Notes under the pieces: model-generated
Database searches by the model: none
What the model was told of the DNA's origin: nothing
The model's input: only the letters and a program-made list of their open reading frames with translations
Position numbers and translations under genes: made by a program
In this document: piece by piece, positions 43,505 to 53,078 of the stretch
How positions within the stretch are numbered: the first letter of the stretch is position 1
Layout of the letters: every line of letters begins with the position of its first letter
Source of the DNA: Leptospira biflexa serovar Patoc strain 'Patoc 1 (Paris)'
Lineage (GTDB): Bacteria > Spirochaetota > Leptospiria > Leptospirales > Leptospiraceae
DNA: 64,000 nucleotides
Assembly (NCBI RefSeq): GCF_000017685.1
Contig: NC_010602.1
Coordinates: forward strand, 3,297,001 to 3,361,000
Direction: 5' to 3'

Positions 43505-44769
43505 TCTCCAATAAATTAAAAAATACGATAAAATTCTTTTTACCATCAAGTTATCAATTAAAACTTTCTGTTACAAATTTATTCACTCGTACTGTTTTTA
43601 TCTTACTCGTTTATATTTCTTATTTTATCATCCTGATTCAAATTCCGGAATCTATGTCTTACCGGCTGGAATTGGCATTACTACTCACTTGTGCATTTTC
43701 TCTAATTTTATATCTGCCTCTCATAGAGCGTTTAACGAGATATATGCGAACAAAGTTTTTGTCCGAGTATTTGACAGAAGATGCCGAATCGTATCGGCAA
43801 GCTATCAAACGCTTCAACTTTGATGCCTTAATTAAAAATGTTTTTCCCGATATGGTAAAAATTACAGGTAGCCAATCGGGAACAATGGCCGTACTCACTC
43901 AAAATGGAACGTTCGCATTTCACTCCTATTTTCGCGGCCGACAAAAAAAATTGAGTCCTACAAAGGATATCGTTGTTAAATCCAGTTTTCAATCGTTTTT
44001 ACTTGCCAATCGAAATGGCGCATCGGTTGCCAATACATTCTCGAATGAAAGCATTAATAATGACTTTATGGAACTCCATGCCAATTACATACATCCATTC
44101 ATATTCCGTGAAAAATTATTTGGTTTTATCGCCGTTTCAAATATTCCCAATTCAGATGCTAGCCATAGTTTGTCTTTGTTAGCTGGTCAGTCAGCACTGA
44201 CAATCCACAATCATATTTTATCTTATCATATCTCCGAAAATAAAAAATACCAAAAAGAAGCTGAGTATGCGGTTAGGGTACAAAACTTATTGGAGACTGG
44301 AACCATTCCCAAAATTTTAGGATGGGAAATTACTCCTTTCAAACGTACAAATCGCAACTTAATTGAATTTTTTCAAGTGGAAGACGGAAGTTGGTTTTTT
44401 GTCATTTTAAACGCAGGGAAATCTTACCAACACATAGGGATCATTCTTTCCTATATTTTGGGAGTTGTATACTCTCAATCTAGGCTTAAATTATTGAAAG
44501 GATTTTCAGATATCAAAACTTTAATCCAATCCACCTTTCAGAAGTTAGACTGGAAAGAAAACTTCGAGATGATAATTGGAAAAATTGGTTATTCCGAATT
44601 GTATATCATCCAAGAAGGTAAACAATTTAAAATCCTTAGAAATTCAGAAGAAGTGGTCGCGAGTATGGGTTGGAAAAATATGATCAGCATGGACAAGGGT
44701 CCCATTATCATACAACAACGCGGCGAACCTGTTTTAAAATTCAGTTTTACCGAGTCGGAAGTTTTATGA
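43501..44769 (+). CDS. Membrane protein with GAF-like and degenerate SpoIIE-type domain
   Basis: Two membrane helices (about 26-48 and 56-76) are followed by a GAF-like domain (about 105-240, with PFIFREKLFGFIAVSN) and a C-terminal SpoIIE/PP2C-like region (about 255-422). The fold signs remain (VQNLLETGTIPKILGWEI, GSWFFVILNAG), but the metal ligands are gone: the GGDxxD stretch reads NLIEFF, GDVSGHG reads LNAGKSYQH, and no SDG or DDIT motif follows. It should be a pseudophosphatase. It overlaps argJ upstream and the intact phosphatase gene downstream, each by 4 bp, so a joint complex with the latter is likely. Confidence 0.7.
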   Translation: MISNKLKNTIKFFLPSSYQLKLSVTNLFTRTVFILLVYISYFIILIQIPESMSYRLELALLLTCAFSLILYLPLIERLTRYMRTKFLSEYLTEDAESYRQAIKRFNFDALIKNVFPDMVKITGSQSGTMAVLTQNGTFAFHSYFRGRQKKLSPTKDIVVKSSFQSFLLANRNGASVANTFSNESINNDFMELHANYIHPFIFREKLFGFIAVSNIPNSDASHSLSLLAGQSALTIHNHILSYHISENKKYQKEAEYAVRVQNLLETGTIPKILGWEITPFKRTNRNLIEFFQVEDGSWFFVILNAGKSYQHIGIILSYILGVVYSQSRLKLLKGFSDIKTLIQSTFQKLDWKENFEMIIGKIGYSELYIIQEGKQFKILRNSEEVVASMGWKNMISMDKGPIIIQQRGEPVLKFSFTESEVL

Positions 44770-47135
44770 GAGAACTAGCGATCACCATCCTCTCATCCCT
44801 TTTATTTTTTTTAATTTTATTTTTTTCCGTCATTGGAGTTCAAAATAGCTCCAAAAGATTACCTTTTTATCATTACCCATCTGGACTCATCGTCAATATT
44901 GGGGAAGAAAACAAATCCCATTGGGGCAATTCCATTCTCACTTCTGACTTAGAAAAATTTGATTCGATTCAAGATTTTTCAAATATAAATTCTTATCGAC
45001 TTAATATCCAAAGTTCAAATGGAACAATTTATCAAGAAGATTTTAAATTAAAGAATGTTCGCAAAACTGATGTTTTAGGAGTATTTTTTTCAGATTTATT
45101 TTTGGCATTTTTTAGTTTGGCAATTGCCGTTTATTTTTATTACTCTACACGTGATGCATTGATCTTTGGTTTTTTCTTTAATTTTGGTCTCATCATCCTT
45201 TCGAATGTATTTGTTTTAGCATTTAAAAATTCGATTTTTTTATTCATACTTACTTTGTATTTGGGAAGTTTTCTCCAATACCATTTGATCTACAGATTAA
45301 GAGGGAAAGAAATCAATTCCAAATGGTTATTACCTCAAGTATTGATCTCCTTTATCATGGCAATGATTGCCTCTCAAGAAAGATATGATATGATTTTGAT
45401 AGAACGCATCGCAATTGTTGCCCATGCGATTACGGTTTTATTTGGATCTATCAATATCATTGCCAATGTATTCGAGTTAATTCGATCAAAACCACAAGGG
45501 GAAGCACTTCTAAAACGTTTGTTACTCGTGTTTTCGATCATTCTTTATGTGGCATTACCATCGAGTATTTTATTTTTTGATGGCTATCCTTGGTTTTATG
45601 TGCATCGATCCTTTTTTATTTTCACATACTTATTATTCATCTTAAGTTTTTTTTACGGAACCTATCGTTATACCTTTGTTCCTTCATTTGTGATCTTTAC
45701 TCCAAGTATTGTCACATTAATTTTAGTGGGAATTATTCTTGGAACTTACATCGGCGCTATATTTGTTTTAGATTATATTTTGCCCATACGTTACCTAAAA
45801 GATCGATGGGTTTTTAATTTTATCTTTTTGTTTTTAGTAACCGCTTATTTGATTCCATTAAAATTAAAGGTAAAAGAATTTTTTGATTTATGGTTTTTCG
45901 AAAAAAACCATAAACTAAGTGCTGGAATCAACAAAATTACCGCACTATTATCATCACCTCTTTCGATGAGAAAAACAATTCTCACAATCAACAGAACAGT
46001 AAAAGAAACAGTAAACGTTTCCAATTTAATCATTCTCATTCCCGGTGATCAATTTGCAAATACTGATCTAAGGAATATAGATTTTATGAGAATTTCTCCT
46101 CAATCAGAAATTTGGAATTATTTCAAAAGCACGGATCGTGTCACTGTCACTTCTCATTTAGAATATGGAATTGGACTAAGAGAAACTTTATATAATTTTT
46201 TGAAAGGATTACAAGTCCAACTCGCATTTCCCGCTTACGATTCTTCTTCTAATAAAAAAAATATCCAAGCGATGATATTGATCGGAGAAAAATTAGATAA
46301 AAAATATTTTTCTATCGGAGAATTAAAATTCATCAATGAAGTTGTTAAAATATCAGGGATGTTACTCGAGAACTATAGTTTACTGGAAGATGAAATCCAA
46401 AAACGTAAAATTGTAAGAGACATCCAAACTGCATCTATAGTCGACAATACATTACGTTTGATTCTTCCTAGTGAAGTCAAAGGAATCGATTATGGTTATA
46501 TATCAAAACCAGCTGTTGGAATATCCGGAGACTATTTGGACATTATTCCTGTTTCCAATACCAAAATGATAGTTTTGTTAGGTGATGTGGCTGGGCATGG
46601 TTTGGGAACTGGATTTTTAGTCAGTGCGATCAAAGGCATTGTGAGAGAACAATTACGGAACGGTACATCTCTTGAAGGTCTATTTCGCGAGATCAATTCC
46701 TTCTTTCGTGCAAGATACAAGGGCAATGAATTTATGACTCTTCTCGGTGGGATTTTTGATTCCACAGAAAACGTATTTAAGTATGTCAATGCAGGACATC
46801 TTTCCTTAATTGAAATGCGGGCTGACGGCCAAATCAAATTACATTCTAAAACACAACGAGTTTTGGGAATTTTAGAGACGGATTACCATGTCCAAGAATT
46901 AAAATTACTACCAGGTACAAAACTTTTTCTTTATTCCGATGGAATCTCGGAAGCCTTTAGTGAACGAGATGAAATTTTCGGTGAAGATACTCTCATCGAT
47001 TTTTTACACTACAATGCTGATAAATCCGTAAAAGAACTTCCGCCCCTATTGGACATTCGTATGACCCAATTCCGAGGAAACCGCGAACAATCAGACGATA
47101 TCACATTTATTGGTCTTTCTTTTACTCCAAACTAG
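44766..47135 (+). CDS. Membrane-bound SpoIIE-family (PP2C) serine phosphatase
   Basis: ATG 44766 overlaps the previous stop (ATGA) and follows GGAAG; it gives 789 residues. One N-terminal helix and a periplasmic part of about 90 residues are followed by about seven more helices (about 115-375), a GAF-like domain (about 395-575) and a PP2C domain with intact metal sites: GISGDYLDI, LLGDVAGHGLGTGF, YSDGISEAF and QSDDITFIG. It should dephosphorylate an anti-sigma antagonist or another Ser/Thr protein in response to a membrane signal. The coupled degenerate homologue upstream may regulate it. Confidence 0.88.
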   Translation: MRELAITILSSLLFFLILFFSVIGVQNSSKRLPFYHYPSGLIVNIGEENKSHWGNSILTSDLEKFDSIQDFSNINSYRLNIQSSNGTIYQEDFKLKNVRKTDVLGVFFSDLFLAFFSLAIAVYFYYSTRDALIFGFFFNFGLIILSNVFVLAFKNSIFLFILTLYLGSFLQYHLIYRLRGKEINSKWLLPQVLISFIMAMIASQERYDMILIERIAIVAHAITVLFGSINIIANVFELIRSKPQGEALLKRLLLVFSIILYVALPSSILFFDGYPWFYVHRSFFIFTYLLFILSFFYGTYRYTFVPSFVIFTPSIVTLILVGIILGTYIGAIFVLDYILPIRYLKDRWVFNFIFLFLVTAYLIPLKLKVKEFFDLWFFEKNHKLSAGINKITALLSSPLSMRKTILTINRTVKETVNVSNLIILIPGDQFANTDLRNIDFMRISPQSEIWNYFKSTDRVTVTSHLEYGIGLRETLYNFLKGLQVQLAFPAYDSSSNKKNIQAMILIGEKLDKKYFSIGELKFINEVVKISGMLLENYSLLEDEIQKRKIVRDIQTASIVDNTLRLILPSEVKGIDYGYISKPAVGISGDYLDIIPVSNTKMIVLLGDVAGHGLGTGFLVSAIKGIVREQLRNGTSLEGLFREINSFFRARYKGNEFMTLLGGIFDSTENVFKYVNAGHLSLIEMRADGQIKLHSKTQRVLGILETDYHVQELKLLPGTKLFLYSDGISEAFSERDEIFGEDTLIDFLHYNADKSVKELPPLLDIRMTQFRGNREQSDDITFIGLSFTPN

Positions 47136-47150
47136 CCGATAGTAAAACCG

Positions 47151-48026
47151 ATGATGGCGGAAAAACCGGTTAAGTTTGTCATTTTTTTATCTCTCATCCT
47201 GAGTTTAGTCGCATTTTGGGACCACCAATTCACCTCCTACCTAAAAGAATTTGTGGTTTTGATCCATGAAATTTGCCATGCGACGGTTGCCCTCTTCAGT
47301 GGTGGGGTTGTGAAAGGGATCGCCCTTCACGGAAATGAAGGAGGGGAGACCATTGCTGTTCCCGCCTCCTTTCGCGGTTCCTTTATCCTTGTTGTATCAG
47401 CAGGATATATCGGATCTTCGCTTGTCGGCGCTTTTTTATTACGATTGGGATTCCAAGGCCGTCATGCTCGCCAAACAATGATCTTGTTTGGATTGTTTCT
47501 CATTTCAGTGAGCGTCTTGTATTCCAAATTGGGAGATTTGGCATACTTTACTGGTATTTTTTGGGGTGTCGGAATATTAGTCTTAGGGATGTTAGGTGAG
47601 ACAACATCCATTTTATCACTCGTTTTTTTGGGAACGAGTATCTCATTATATTCTTTATATGATTTATCAGATTTTGCGGATCGGCTGACGGAGACAGATG
47701 CAGGTATCTTAGCGTTTTGGATGGCGGGACTTGGCCCAGAAGACTTACAAAATGAAGAAATTCCCACCGTCGTCCTCATTCTCGGTTATTTGATTGCAAC
47801 CCTTTGGTCCCTCTTGAGCATCGGGATCATTTTTATGTCCCTACGATCCTCTCTCTCCCATGAAGAAACCCACCATGCCCCTGATCCGATCGAACAATTG
47901 GAACGTTTCCCTGGGGAACTTTCCCCAGAAGCAAAACTTTGGTTGGAAAAACGGGGAGTGGATCCAGAAAGTGGGATCGTTCTGCCACCGAATTTTTTCC
48001 TTGATCCACCTTCCAAAGACAACTAG
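47151..48026 (+). CDS. M50-type membrane metalloprotease
   Basis: The 291-residue protein has about seven membrane helices. The first half carries LIHEICHATVALFSGG near residue 38, the HExxH zinc motif of the M50B-like family, and SAGYIGSSLVGAFLL near 83. A second zinc ligand, as in the NPDG motif of site-2 proteases, is not seen; M50B-like proteins often lack it. The C-terminal 60 residues are polar and cytoplasmic (DPIEQLERFPGELSPEAKLW). It lies 15 bp after the PP2C gene and is probably in the same transcript. It may cut a membrane regulator, but no substrate is known. Confidence 0.8.
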   Translation: MMAEKPVKFVIFLSLILSLVAFWDHQFTSYLKEFVVLIHEICHATVALFSGGVVKGIALHGNEGGETIAVPASFRGSFILVVSAGYIGSSLVGAFLLRLGFQGRHARQTMILFGLFLISVSVLYSKLGDLAYFTGIFWGVGILVLGMLGETTSILSLVFLGTSISLYSLYDLSDFADRLTETDAGILAFWMAGLGPEDLQNEEIPTVVLILGYLIATLWSLLSIGIIFMSLRSSLSHEETHHAPDPIEQLERFPGELSPEAKLWLEKRGVDPESGIVLPPNFFLDPPSKDN

Positions 48027-48039
48027 GGTAAGTGCTTCT

Positions 48040-48057
48040 CGCAAATTTTCATTTGCG
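48040..48057 (+). other. Small hairpin between M50 protease and epimerase genes
   Basis: CGCAAAT (48040-48046) pairs with ATTTGCG (48051-48057) around the tetraloop TTTC. There is no T tract after it, so it is a weak candidate for termination or RNA processing between the two genes. Confidence 0.3.
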
Positions 48058-48089
48058 TAGGACACCGACTCCACAAATATAGAATCTCA

Positions 48090-49022
48090 ATGGCAAAAAG
48101 AATTCTCATTACCGGGGGAGCTGGGTTCATCGGTTCTCATCTAGCGGAAAACTTGCTCAATGCTGGAAACCAAATCATTGTTTTGGACAATTTTCACACA
48201 GGAAGGAAGGAAAATCTCACTCACCTCCTTTCCCATCCCAATTTTGAACTCATCCGTCATGACATCACCGATTCGATCAAACTAGAAGTGGATCAAATTT
48301 ATAACATGGCTTGCCCTGCATCGCCAGTTCATTACCAAAGTAACCCAATCAAAACCATCAAAACCAATGTATTAGGAACGATGAATATGTTGGGACTTGC
48401 CAAACGAGTGAAAGCAAGAATCTTACAAGCTAGCACTTCCGAAGTATACGGAAATCCTTTGGAACACCCACAAAACGAATCGTATTGGGGAAATGTAAAC
48501 ACCATCGGAATTCGTAGTTGTTATGACGAAGGGAAACGTGTCGCAGAAACTTTGTGTTTTGACTACCATAGACAACATGGAGTCGACATTCGAGTGATCC
48601 GAATTTTTAACACGTATGGTCCAAGGATGATTCCAGATGATGGCCGAGTCGTGAGTAATTTTATCGTACAAGCATTACGCGGTGAGGACATCACCATTTA
48701 TGGAGACGGAAGCCAAACAAGATCTTTTTGTTATGTTGATGACCTTGTCAAAGGTATCATCAATATGATGAACGTAGAAAATTTCGTTGGCCCGGTGAAT
48801 TTAGGAAATGATGGTGAGTTTACTGTAAAGGAACTTGCAGAACTTATTATTAAAGAAACAGGAAGTAAATCTAAGATCATTTACCTTCCACTTCCTCAAG
48901 ATGATCCTGCTCGTCGAAAACCAAATTTGAGTTTGGCGAAAGAAAAATTGAATTATTCTACAACCGTTCCACTTTTGGAAGGCGTAAAAAAAACCATCGA
49001 ATATTTTAGCAAAAGAGTATAA
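48090..49022 (+). CDS. UDP-glucuronate decarboxylase (UDP-xylose synthase)-like epimerase
   Basis: The 310-residue cytoplasmic enzyme is an extended short-chain dehydrogenase: NAD site [15 protein letters not shown] near 9, the [11 protein letters not shown] stretch near 73, catalytic STSEVYG near 118 and YDEGK near 151, and [10 protein letters not shown] near 172. [27 protein letters not shown] and the overall run are very close to UXS-type UDP-glucuronate decarboxylases, which make UDP-xylose for surface glycans. The start ATG at 48090 begins MAKRILITG. It is one base before pntAA. No other sugar genes flank it. Confidence 0.87.
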   Translation: MAKRILITGGAGFIGSHLAENLLNAGNQIIVLDNFHTGRKENLTHLLSHPNFELIRHDITDSIKLEVDQIYNMACPASPVHYQSNPIKTIKTNVLGTMNMLGLAKRVKARILQASTSEVYGNPLEHPQNESYWGNVNTIGIRSCYDEGKRVAETLCFDYHRQHGVDIRVIRIFNTYGPRMIPDDGRVVSNFIVQALRGEDITIYGDGSQTRSFCYVDDLVKGIINMMNVENFVGPVNLGNDGEFTVKELAELIIKETGSKSKIIYLPLPQDDPARRKPNLSLAKEKLNYSTTVPLLEGVKKTIEYFSKRV

Positions 49023-49023
49023 A

Positions 49024-50151
49024 ATGAAAATAGGCGTAATCAAAGAACCATCGTATGAAAACCGAGTTGCGATCACACCAGATGTGATTGATCCGTTGAA
49101 AAAATTAGGATTCACAATTGCTATTGAAACAACAGCAGGTGACAGTGCTTTTTTCTCAGACCAAGATTATAAAGACGCTGGTGCATCAGTAGAATCTAGA
49201 GACTCTATTTTATCTGGATCCGATATTGTTGTATCCATCCATGCTTTGGATGAAGCGAGTGCAAAAAAAATCGGAAAGGATAAATTGTACATCGCTACTT
49301 TATCACCTTTGGCATTTCCCAAAAAAGTAAAAGAAATTGCGACTTCATCATTTAAAATCTTTTCAATGGATACGATCCCTCGCATCACACGTGCTCAATC
49401 GATGGATGTTCTCAGTAGCCAAGCAACTGTATCTGGTTACAAAGCAGTTTTACTTGCCGCATCAAATTATAGCCGATTTTTCCCGATGTTGACAACAGCA
49501 GCAGGAACCATTACACCAGCCAGAGTATTGATTCTAGGAGCAGGTGTTGCTGGATTACAAGCGATTGCAACATCACGTAGATTAGGTGCGGTTGTAGATG
49601 TATTTGATACACGTCCTGAAGTAAAAGAACAGTGTATGTCTCTTGGTGCTAAGTTTGTGGAAGTGGAAGGTGCAGCGGATGCTTCCAACACTGGTGGTTA
49701 TGCGGTAGAACAATCGGAAGACTACCAAAGACGCCAAAAAGAAGCAATTGCGAAGTATGCTGAAAAAGCGGACATCATCATTACCACCGCTCTGATTCCA
49801 GGTAGAAAAGCACCAGTGCTGATCACAAAAGAGATGGTTGATAAAATGAGACAAGGTTCTGTGATCGTTGACCTCGCTGCTGTGAATGGTGGTAACTGTG
49901 AATTAACAGAAAATGATAAAACCATCGTTTACAAAGGGATCACCATCATTGGGAACTCCAATTTACAAAGTACACAACCAATGGACGCAAGTAAAATGTA
50001 TGCAAAAAACATTGTAAACTTTCTCAAATTGTTTGTGAACAAAGAAAAACAATTTAATATCAATTTGGAAGACGAAATCATCAATGCATGTATGATTGCA
50101 GAAAATGGTTCCATCCGCCACAAACCGACGTTAGCCCTTCTGGGTGAATGA
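49024..50151 (+). CDS. pntAA: NAD(P) transhydrogenase alpha-1 subunit, soluble
   Basis: The protein has the N-terminal half of the proton-pumping transhydrogenase alpha chain: MKIGVIKEPSYENRVAITPD at the start, LTTAAGTITPARVLILGAGV near 156 (NAD site), DVFDTRPEVKEQCMSLGA near 196 and IIGNSNLQSTQPMDASKMY near 315. At 375 residues it is the split form that needs membrane subunits PntAB and PntB to be active. Those genes are not beside it: a terminator follows and the next gene is on the other strand. So the subunits must lie elsewhere. Alanine dehydrogenase is a relative but lacks this last motif. Confidence 0.93.
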   Translation: MKIGVIKEPSYENRVAITPDVIDPLKKLGFTIAIETTAGDSAFFSDQDYKDAGASVESRDSILSGSDIVVSIHALDEASAKKIGKDKLYIATLSPLAFPKKVKEIATSSFKIFSMDTIPRITRAQSMDVLSSQATVSGYKAVLLAASNYSRFFPMLTTAAGTITPARVLILGAGVAGLQAIATSRRLGAVVDVFDTRPEVKEQCMSLGAKFVEVEGAADASNTGGYAVEQSEDYQRRQKEAIAKYAEKADIIITTALIPGRKAPVLITKEMVDKMRQGSVIVDLAAVNGGNCELTENDKTIVYKGITIIGNSNLQSTQPMDASKMYAKNIVNFLKLFVNKEKQFNINLEDEIINACMIAENGSIRHKPTLALLGE

Positions 50152-50158
50152 TCTCATA

Positions 50159-50190
50159 AAAAAAGGTCAGAATTCCTTCTGACCTTTTTT
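50159..50190. terminator. Bidirectional Rho-independent terminator
   Basis: AAAAAAGGTCAGAA (50159-50172) pairs perfectly with TTCTGACCTTTTTT (50177-50190) around a 4-base loop. The A and T tracts on both sides make it work in both directions. It ends the pntAA transcript and can end the minus-strand unit that finishes at 50303. Confidence 0.88.
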
Positions 50191-50302
50191 ATTTTTCTCA
50201 GCTCAAAATACTTTCAAAACATCTTTCAAAAAATTCAAATCTACTTTCGATTTCGATTTCAAAATCTCCTTACAAAATGCCTCTTACTAAAGTAGGAAAA
50301 AT

Positions 50303-51211
50303 CTATTTTGGAATCTCACTTAGTTGCGGTTGGGTTCGCCATCGTCGATGCACCCAAAAGTATTGTTCCGGAAATAACTTCACTTCCTCTTCTAAAGTTT
50401 TTGTCCAAAGTTCCGTATAATGACGGATGACATCGTCTTTTTTGGGATATAATTTTTTATCTACAAAACCTAAGTCTTTCACACGTACGATCACTTTCCC
50501 GTTTTCACCTGCTAACACTGAATAATATAACATTTTGGCACCAGTGAGATAAGCCATAAGAGCTGGTCCCACAAAAGTGGAAGCTTGCCTATTCATAAAG
50601 GGAACAAAAATCCCTGCTTTTCCTGCATTTTGGTCAGCACCAAATCCAATCCAATACCCTTGTTTGAGAAGTTTGATGACTTGCGTAGATTCTTCTACAG
50701 GAACCAATACCACACCGTTTTTCGATCGCATCCGTTTCAGAAGGGTATCAACAAATGGATTACGAACCTTTTTATAAATTCCCCCACCCTTCATTCGAAT
50801 GCCTAAAAATTGGACCAAAATTTCCCAAGTCCCAAAATGACCGGAAATTAAAATTACCCCTACCCCTTGTTTTTTGGTTTCTTCTTCTATTTTTAAACTA
50901 CTTTCATCAAGAACAAGATATTCATCTAACCAAGCACGCGTCATGCGAGGCGCCCACAATGTATGTGCAAGTAAAATTCCTAAGTGTCGATAATGTGCTT
51001 TCACCAAATCTAAGATTTGGTTTTCCGAATATTCTGGGAAAGCAAATCGAATGTTCTCGGCCGCAACCTTTCGATGTTTTTTATCAAACTTATAAATTAA
51101 GTTAGTGAGAAACATTCCATAGGACAAACACCACTGATAGGGTAACAACTTAAAAGGTGAATAAAATAGATAAACAATGAGAAATGAAAAAAAATATCCG
51201 ATGTATTTCAT
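50303..51211 (-). CDS. LpxL/HtrB-family lipid A acyltransferase
   Basis: The ATG at 51211 ([20 protein letters not shown]) overlaps the TGA of the upstream gene; a longer open frame to 51286 is not needed. The 302-residue protein has the late-acyltransferase motifs: a membrane N-terminus, [14 protein letters not shown] near 114 (catalytic His), [19 protein letters not shown] near 190 and a final [11 protein letters not shown]. It should add a secondary acyl chain to lipid A on the inner membrane. It lies in a unit hisS - PAP2 - this gene, each pair overlapping by 4 bp, so it and the PAP2 phosphatase probably act on the same lipid. Confidence 0.88.
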   Translation of the reverse strand: MKYIGYFFSFLIVYLFYSPFKLLPYQWCLSYGMFLTNLIYKFDKKHRKVAAENIRFAFPEYSENQILDLVKAHYRHLGILLAHTLWAPRMTRAWLDEYLVLDESSLKIEEETKKQGVGVILISGHFGTWEILVQFLGIRMKGGGIYKKVRNPFVDTLLKRMRSKNGVVLVPVEESTQVIKLLKQGYWIGFGADQNAGKAGIFVPFMNRQASTFVGPALMAYLTGAKMLYYSVLAGENGKVIVRVKDLGFVDKKLYPKKDDVIRHYTELWTKTLEEEVKLFPEQYFWVHRRWRTQPQLSEIPK

Positions 51212-51741
51212 ATCGTTACCAAATAGGGCCAAAAAAAGTAATGAATTGTGACTGCGATCAATCCAATGCCTAATCCAATGACCCATCCTCCCATAATATC
51301 ACTAACAAAGTGATGTAAGGTGATTAACCTACCAACACCTGCAAACAAACTAAAGAAAAAGAAATATGGTGTTTCTCCAAACGCAAATACGAGTATTGTT
51401 GCAACAACGATCGAATTGGCGCTATGTGCCGATGGGAACGAATGTTTCATATCCGGATTGGAATCCACTTTTCCCATAACACTGACTAGGGGGCGCTTTC
51501 TTGCAAAATACTTCTTTAGTACCAATACCAATCGATCAGTTACATAAGTAAATAGTAAGACAAATGGTAAACTGATATACACTGGTTTGTATAAATCACT
51601 CATAAACATCAATGGCAATAATACCAATGCAAACATCTCACCCCGATTGATTCGAGACAAAACCCAACTTAGATTTTTATGGTGTAAATGGTTTTGGATC
51701 CAAGTAGAAAGTTTAAGATCTAATGTGTTAATCCAATTCAT
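51208..51741 (-). CDS. PAP2-family lipid phosphatase
   Basis: The 177-residue membrane protein is the compact PAP2 form with motifs KKYFARKRP near 77, FPSAHS near 101 and [12 protein letters not shown] near 136. It should take a phosphate from a lipid substrate at the periplasmic face. It is sandwiched between hisS and the LpxL-like acyltransferase with 4-bp overlaps on both sides. That context favours lipid A or phosphatidylglycerol phosphate as substrate over phosphatidic acid, but this is inference. Confidence 0.85.
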   Translation of the reverse strand: MNWINTLDLKLSTWIQNHLHHKNLSWVLSRINRGEMFALVLLPLMFMSDLYKPVYISLPFVLLFTYVTDRLVLVLKKYFARKRPLVSVMGKVDSNPDMKHSFPSAHSANSIVVATILVFAFGETPYFFFFSLFAGVGRLITLHHFVSDIMGGWVIGLGIGLIAVTIHYFFWPYLVTI

Positions 51742-53051
51742 TTCGAAAGCTCTTCTTTAATCTTTTGAAGCGCTTCCGAGAAACTAAATGTAAATTGGTT
51801 TCTTGATGCCATATCTTTTAAGGTTACTGTATTTGTTTTGATTTCATCTTCCCCTCGAAGTAAAATCCATCTGTATCCTTTTTTTTCAGCATAGGAAAGT
51901 TGTTTTCCCATTTTTTGTGAAACCAATGAAACCTCGGCAGAAATTTTTTCTTTTCTTAATTCTTTTGCAAAATTGTGATTTTCTGCGAAAGACGAATCAT
52001 CCAATAGAGGAATAAAAACCGTTGTATCGCTGGCAAAATTCGGTAACAGATTGTGGGCCGTTAAAAAATTTTGTAAGGTAACGTCTCCCAATCCAAAACC
52101 AATTCCTGTTAACTCTTCATTAGAAAAAAGTCCAATTAAATTATCATATCTTCCACCACCGTACAATGAACGTTTGTTTTGCGGAGAGGTATCAAAGATT
52201 TCAAAAATAAATCCTGTATAATAATCAAATCCTCGGACAACAGATGGATCAAAGTGAATGATATCAGAAAGTCCAATAGTTTTGATGTCTTCAAATAATC
52301 CCTTGATGGCAGCCAAGGTTTCTTCTTTGATTCCTGGTATTTGGTTTAACGAATTTACCGTAGCATTCAAAAATAAATCAATTTTGGAAACAGCAGAAGA
52401 GTCATTTGGAATTGTTTTGGTCACTAAAGCGACGTATTCGTCCTGTGTGATTTTATTTTTTTTGTCCAAAATTTTGGACACTTCATGTGCTTGATTAGGA
52501 CTTACCTTAAGTCCGTCTAACAAGAATTCATCGAGGAGTGACCGGTGTGAGATGGTGACTTTGAAACTGTTTTTTGGAGCCCCAAAAGCAAAGAGGATAT
52601 CACAAGCTAAAGATAAAATCTCAAGCTCTGCGCGACTACTAGTAACGCCAAACATATCGACATTCAATTGCCAGTGTTCCCTGAGCCTTCCATGGCCAGG
52701 TTGTTCATAACGCCAAAGATTGGGAATGGAAAACCAACGAATCGGTCTTGGCAATTCACGTAACTTTTTTGCGACCATCCTTGCAACAGTAGGTGTCATT
52801 TCGGGTCGAATGGCAACTTCTCGATCCCCTTTATCAATGAAGTTATAAATTTGTTTTCCAACAATCTCTTCACCCGTTTTGGCACGGTATAAATCTAACG
52901 ATTCCACCATGGGTCCATCATACTCTTCGTACCCATACGATCTCACGACATCTTTCATGACCGAAAATAAATAGTTACGAAGGCGCATATCTTCTGGATA
53001 AAAATCCCGAGTGCCCTTATAATTTTCTGTTGTTAGTTTTTGTTCTTTCAA
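51738..53051 (-). CDS. hisS: Histidyl-tRNA synthetase
   Basis: HisRS charges tRNA-His. The 437-residue protein shows class II motifs: motif 2 region REVAIRPEMTPTVAR near 72 and RWFSIPNLWRYEQPGHGRLR near 99, the histidine site RGFDYYTG near 272 with SLYGGGRYDNLIG, and motif 3 GIGFGLGD near 318; an anticodon-binding domain follows from about 340. The start is a TTG at 53051, 7 bases after AGGAG. It is the first gene of a unit with the PAP2 and LpxL-like genes. Confidence 0.96.
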   Translation of the reverse strand: MKEQKLTTENYKGTRDFYPEDMRLRNYLFSVMKDVVRSYGYEEYDGPMVESLDLYRAKTGEEIVGKQIYNFIDKGDREVAIRPEMTPTVARMVAKKLRELPRPIRWFSIPNLWRYEQPGHGRLREHWQLNVDMFGVTSSRAELEILSLACDILFAFGAPKNSFKVTISHRSLLDEFLLDGLKVSPNQAHEVSKILDKKNKITQDEYVALVTKTIPNDSSAVSKIDLFLNATVNSLNQIPGIKEETLAAIKGLFEDIKTIGLSDIIHFDPSVVRGFDYYTGFIFEIFDTSPQNKRSLYGGGRYDNLIGLFSNEELTGIGFGLGDVTLQNFLTAHNLLPNFASDTTVFIPLLDDSSFAENHNFAKELRKEKISAEVSLVSQKMGKQLSYAEKKGYRWILLRGEDEIKTNTVTLKDMASRNQFTFSFSEALQKIKEELSK

Positions 53052-53078
53052 TGATTGGCTCCTATTGAACCGAGCAGT

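Noticed and set aside
49024..50151. Alanine dehydrogenase
   Set aside because: The GNSNLQSTQPMDASKMY segment and the overall fit are those of PntAA.
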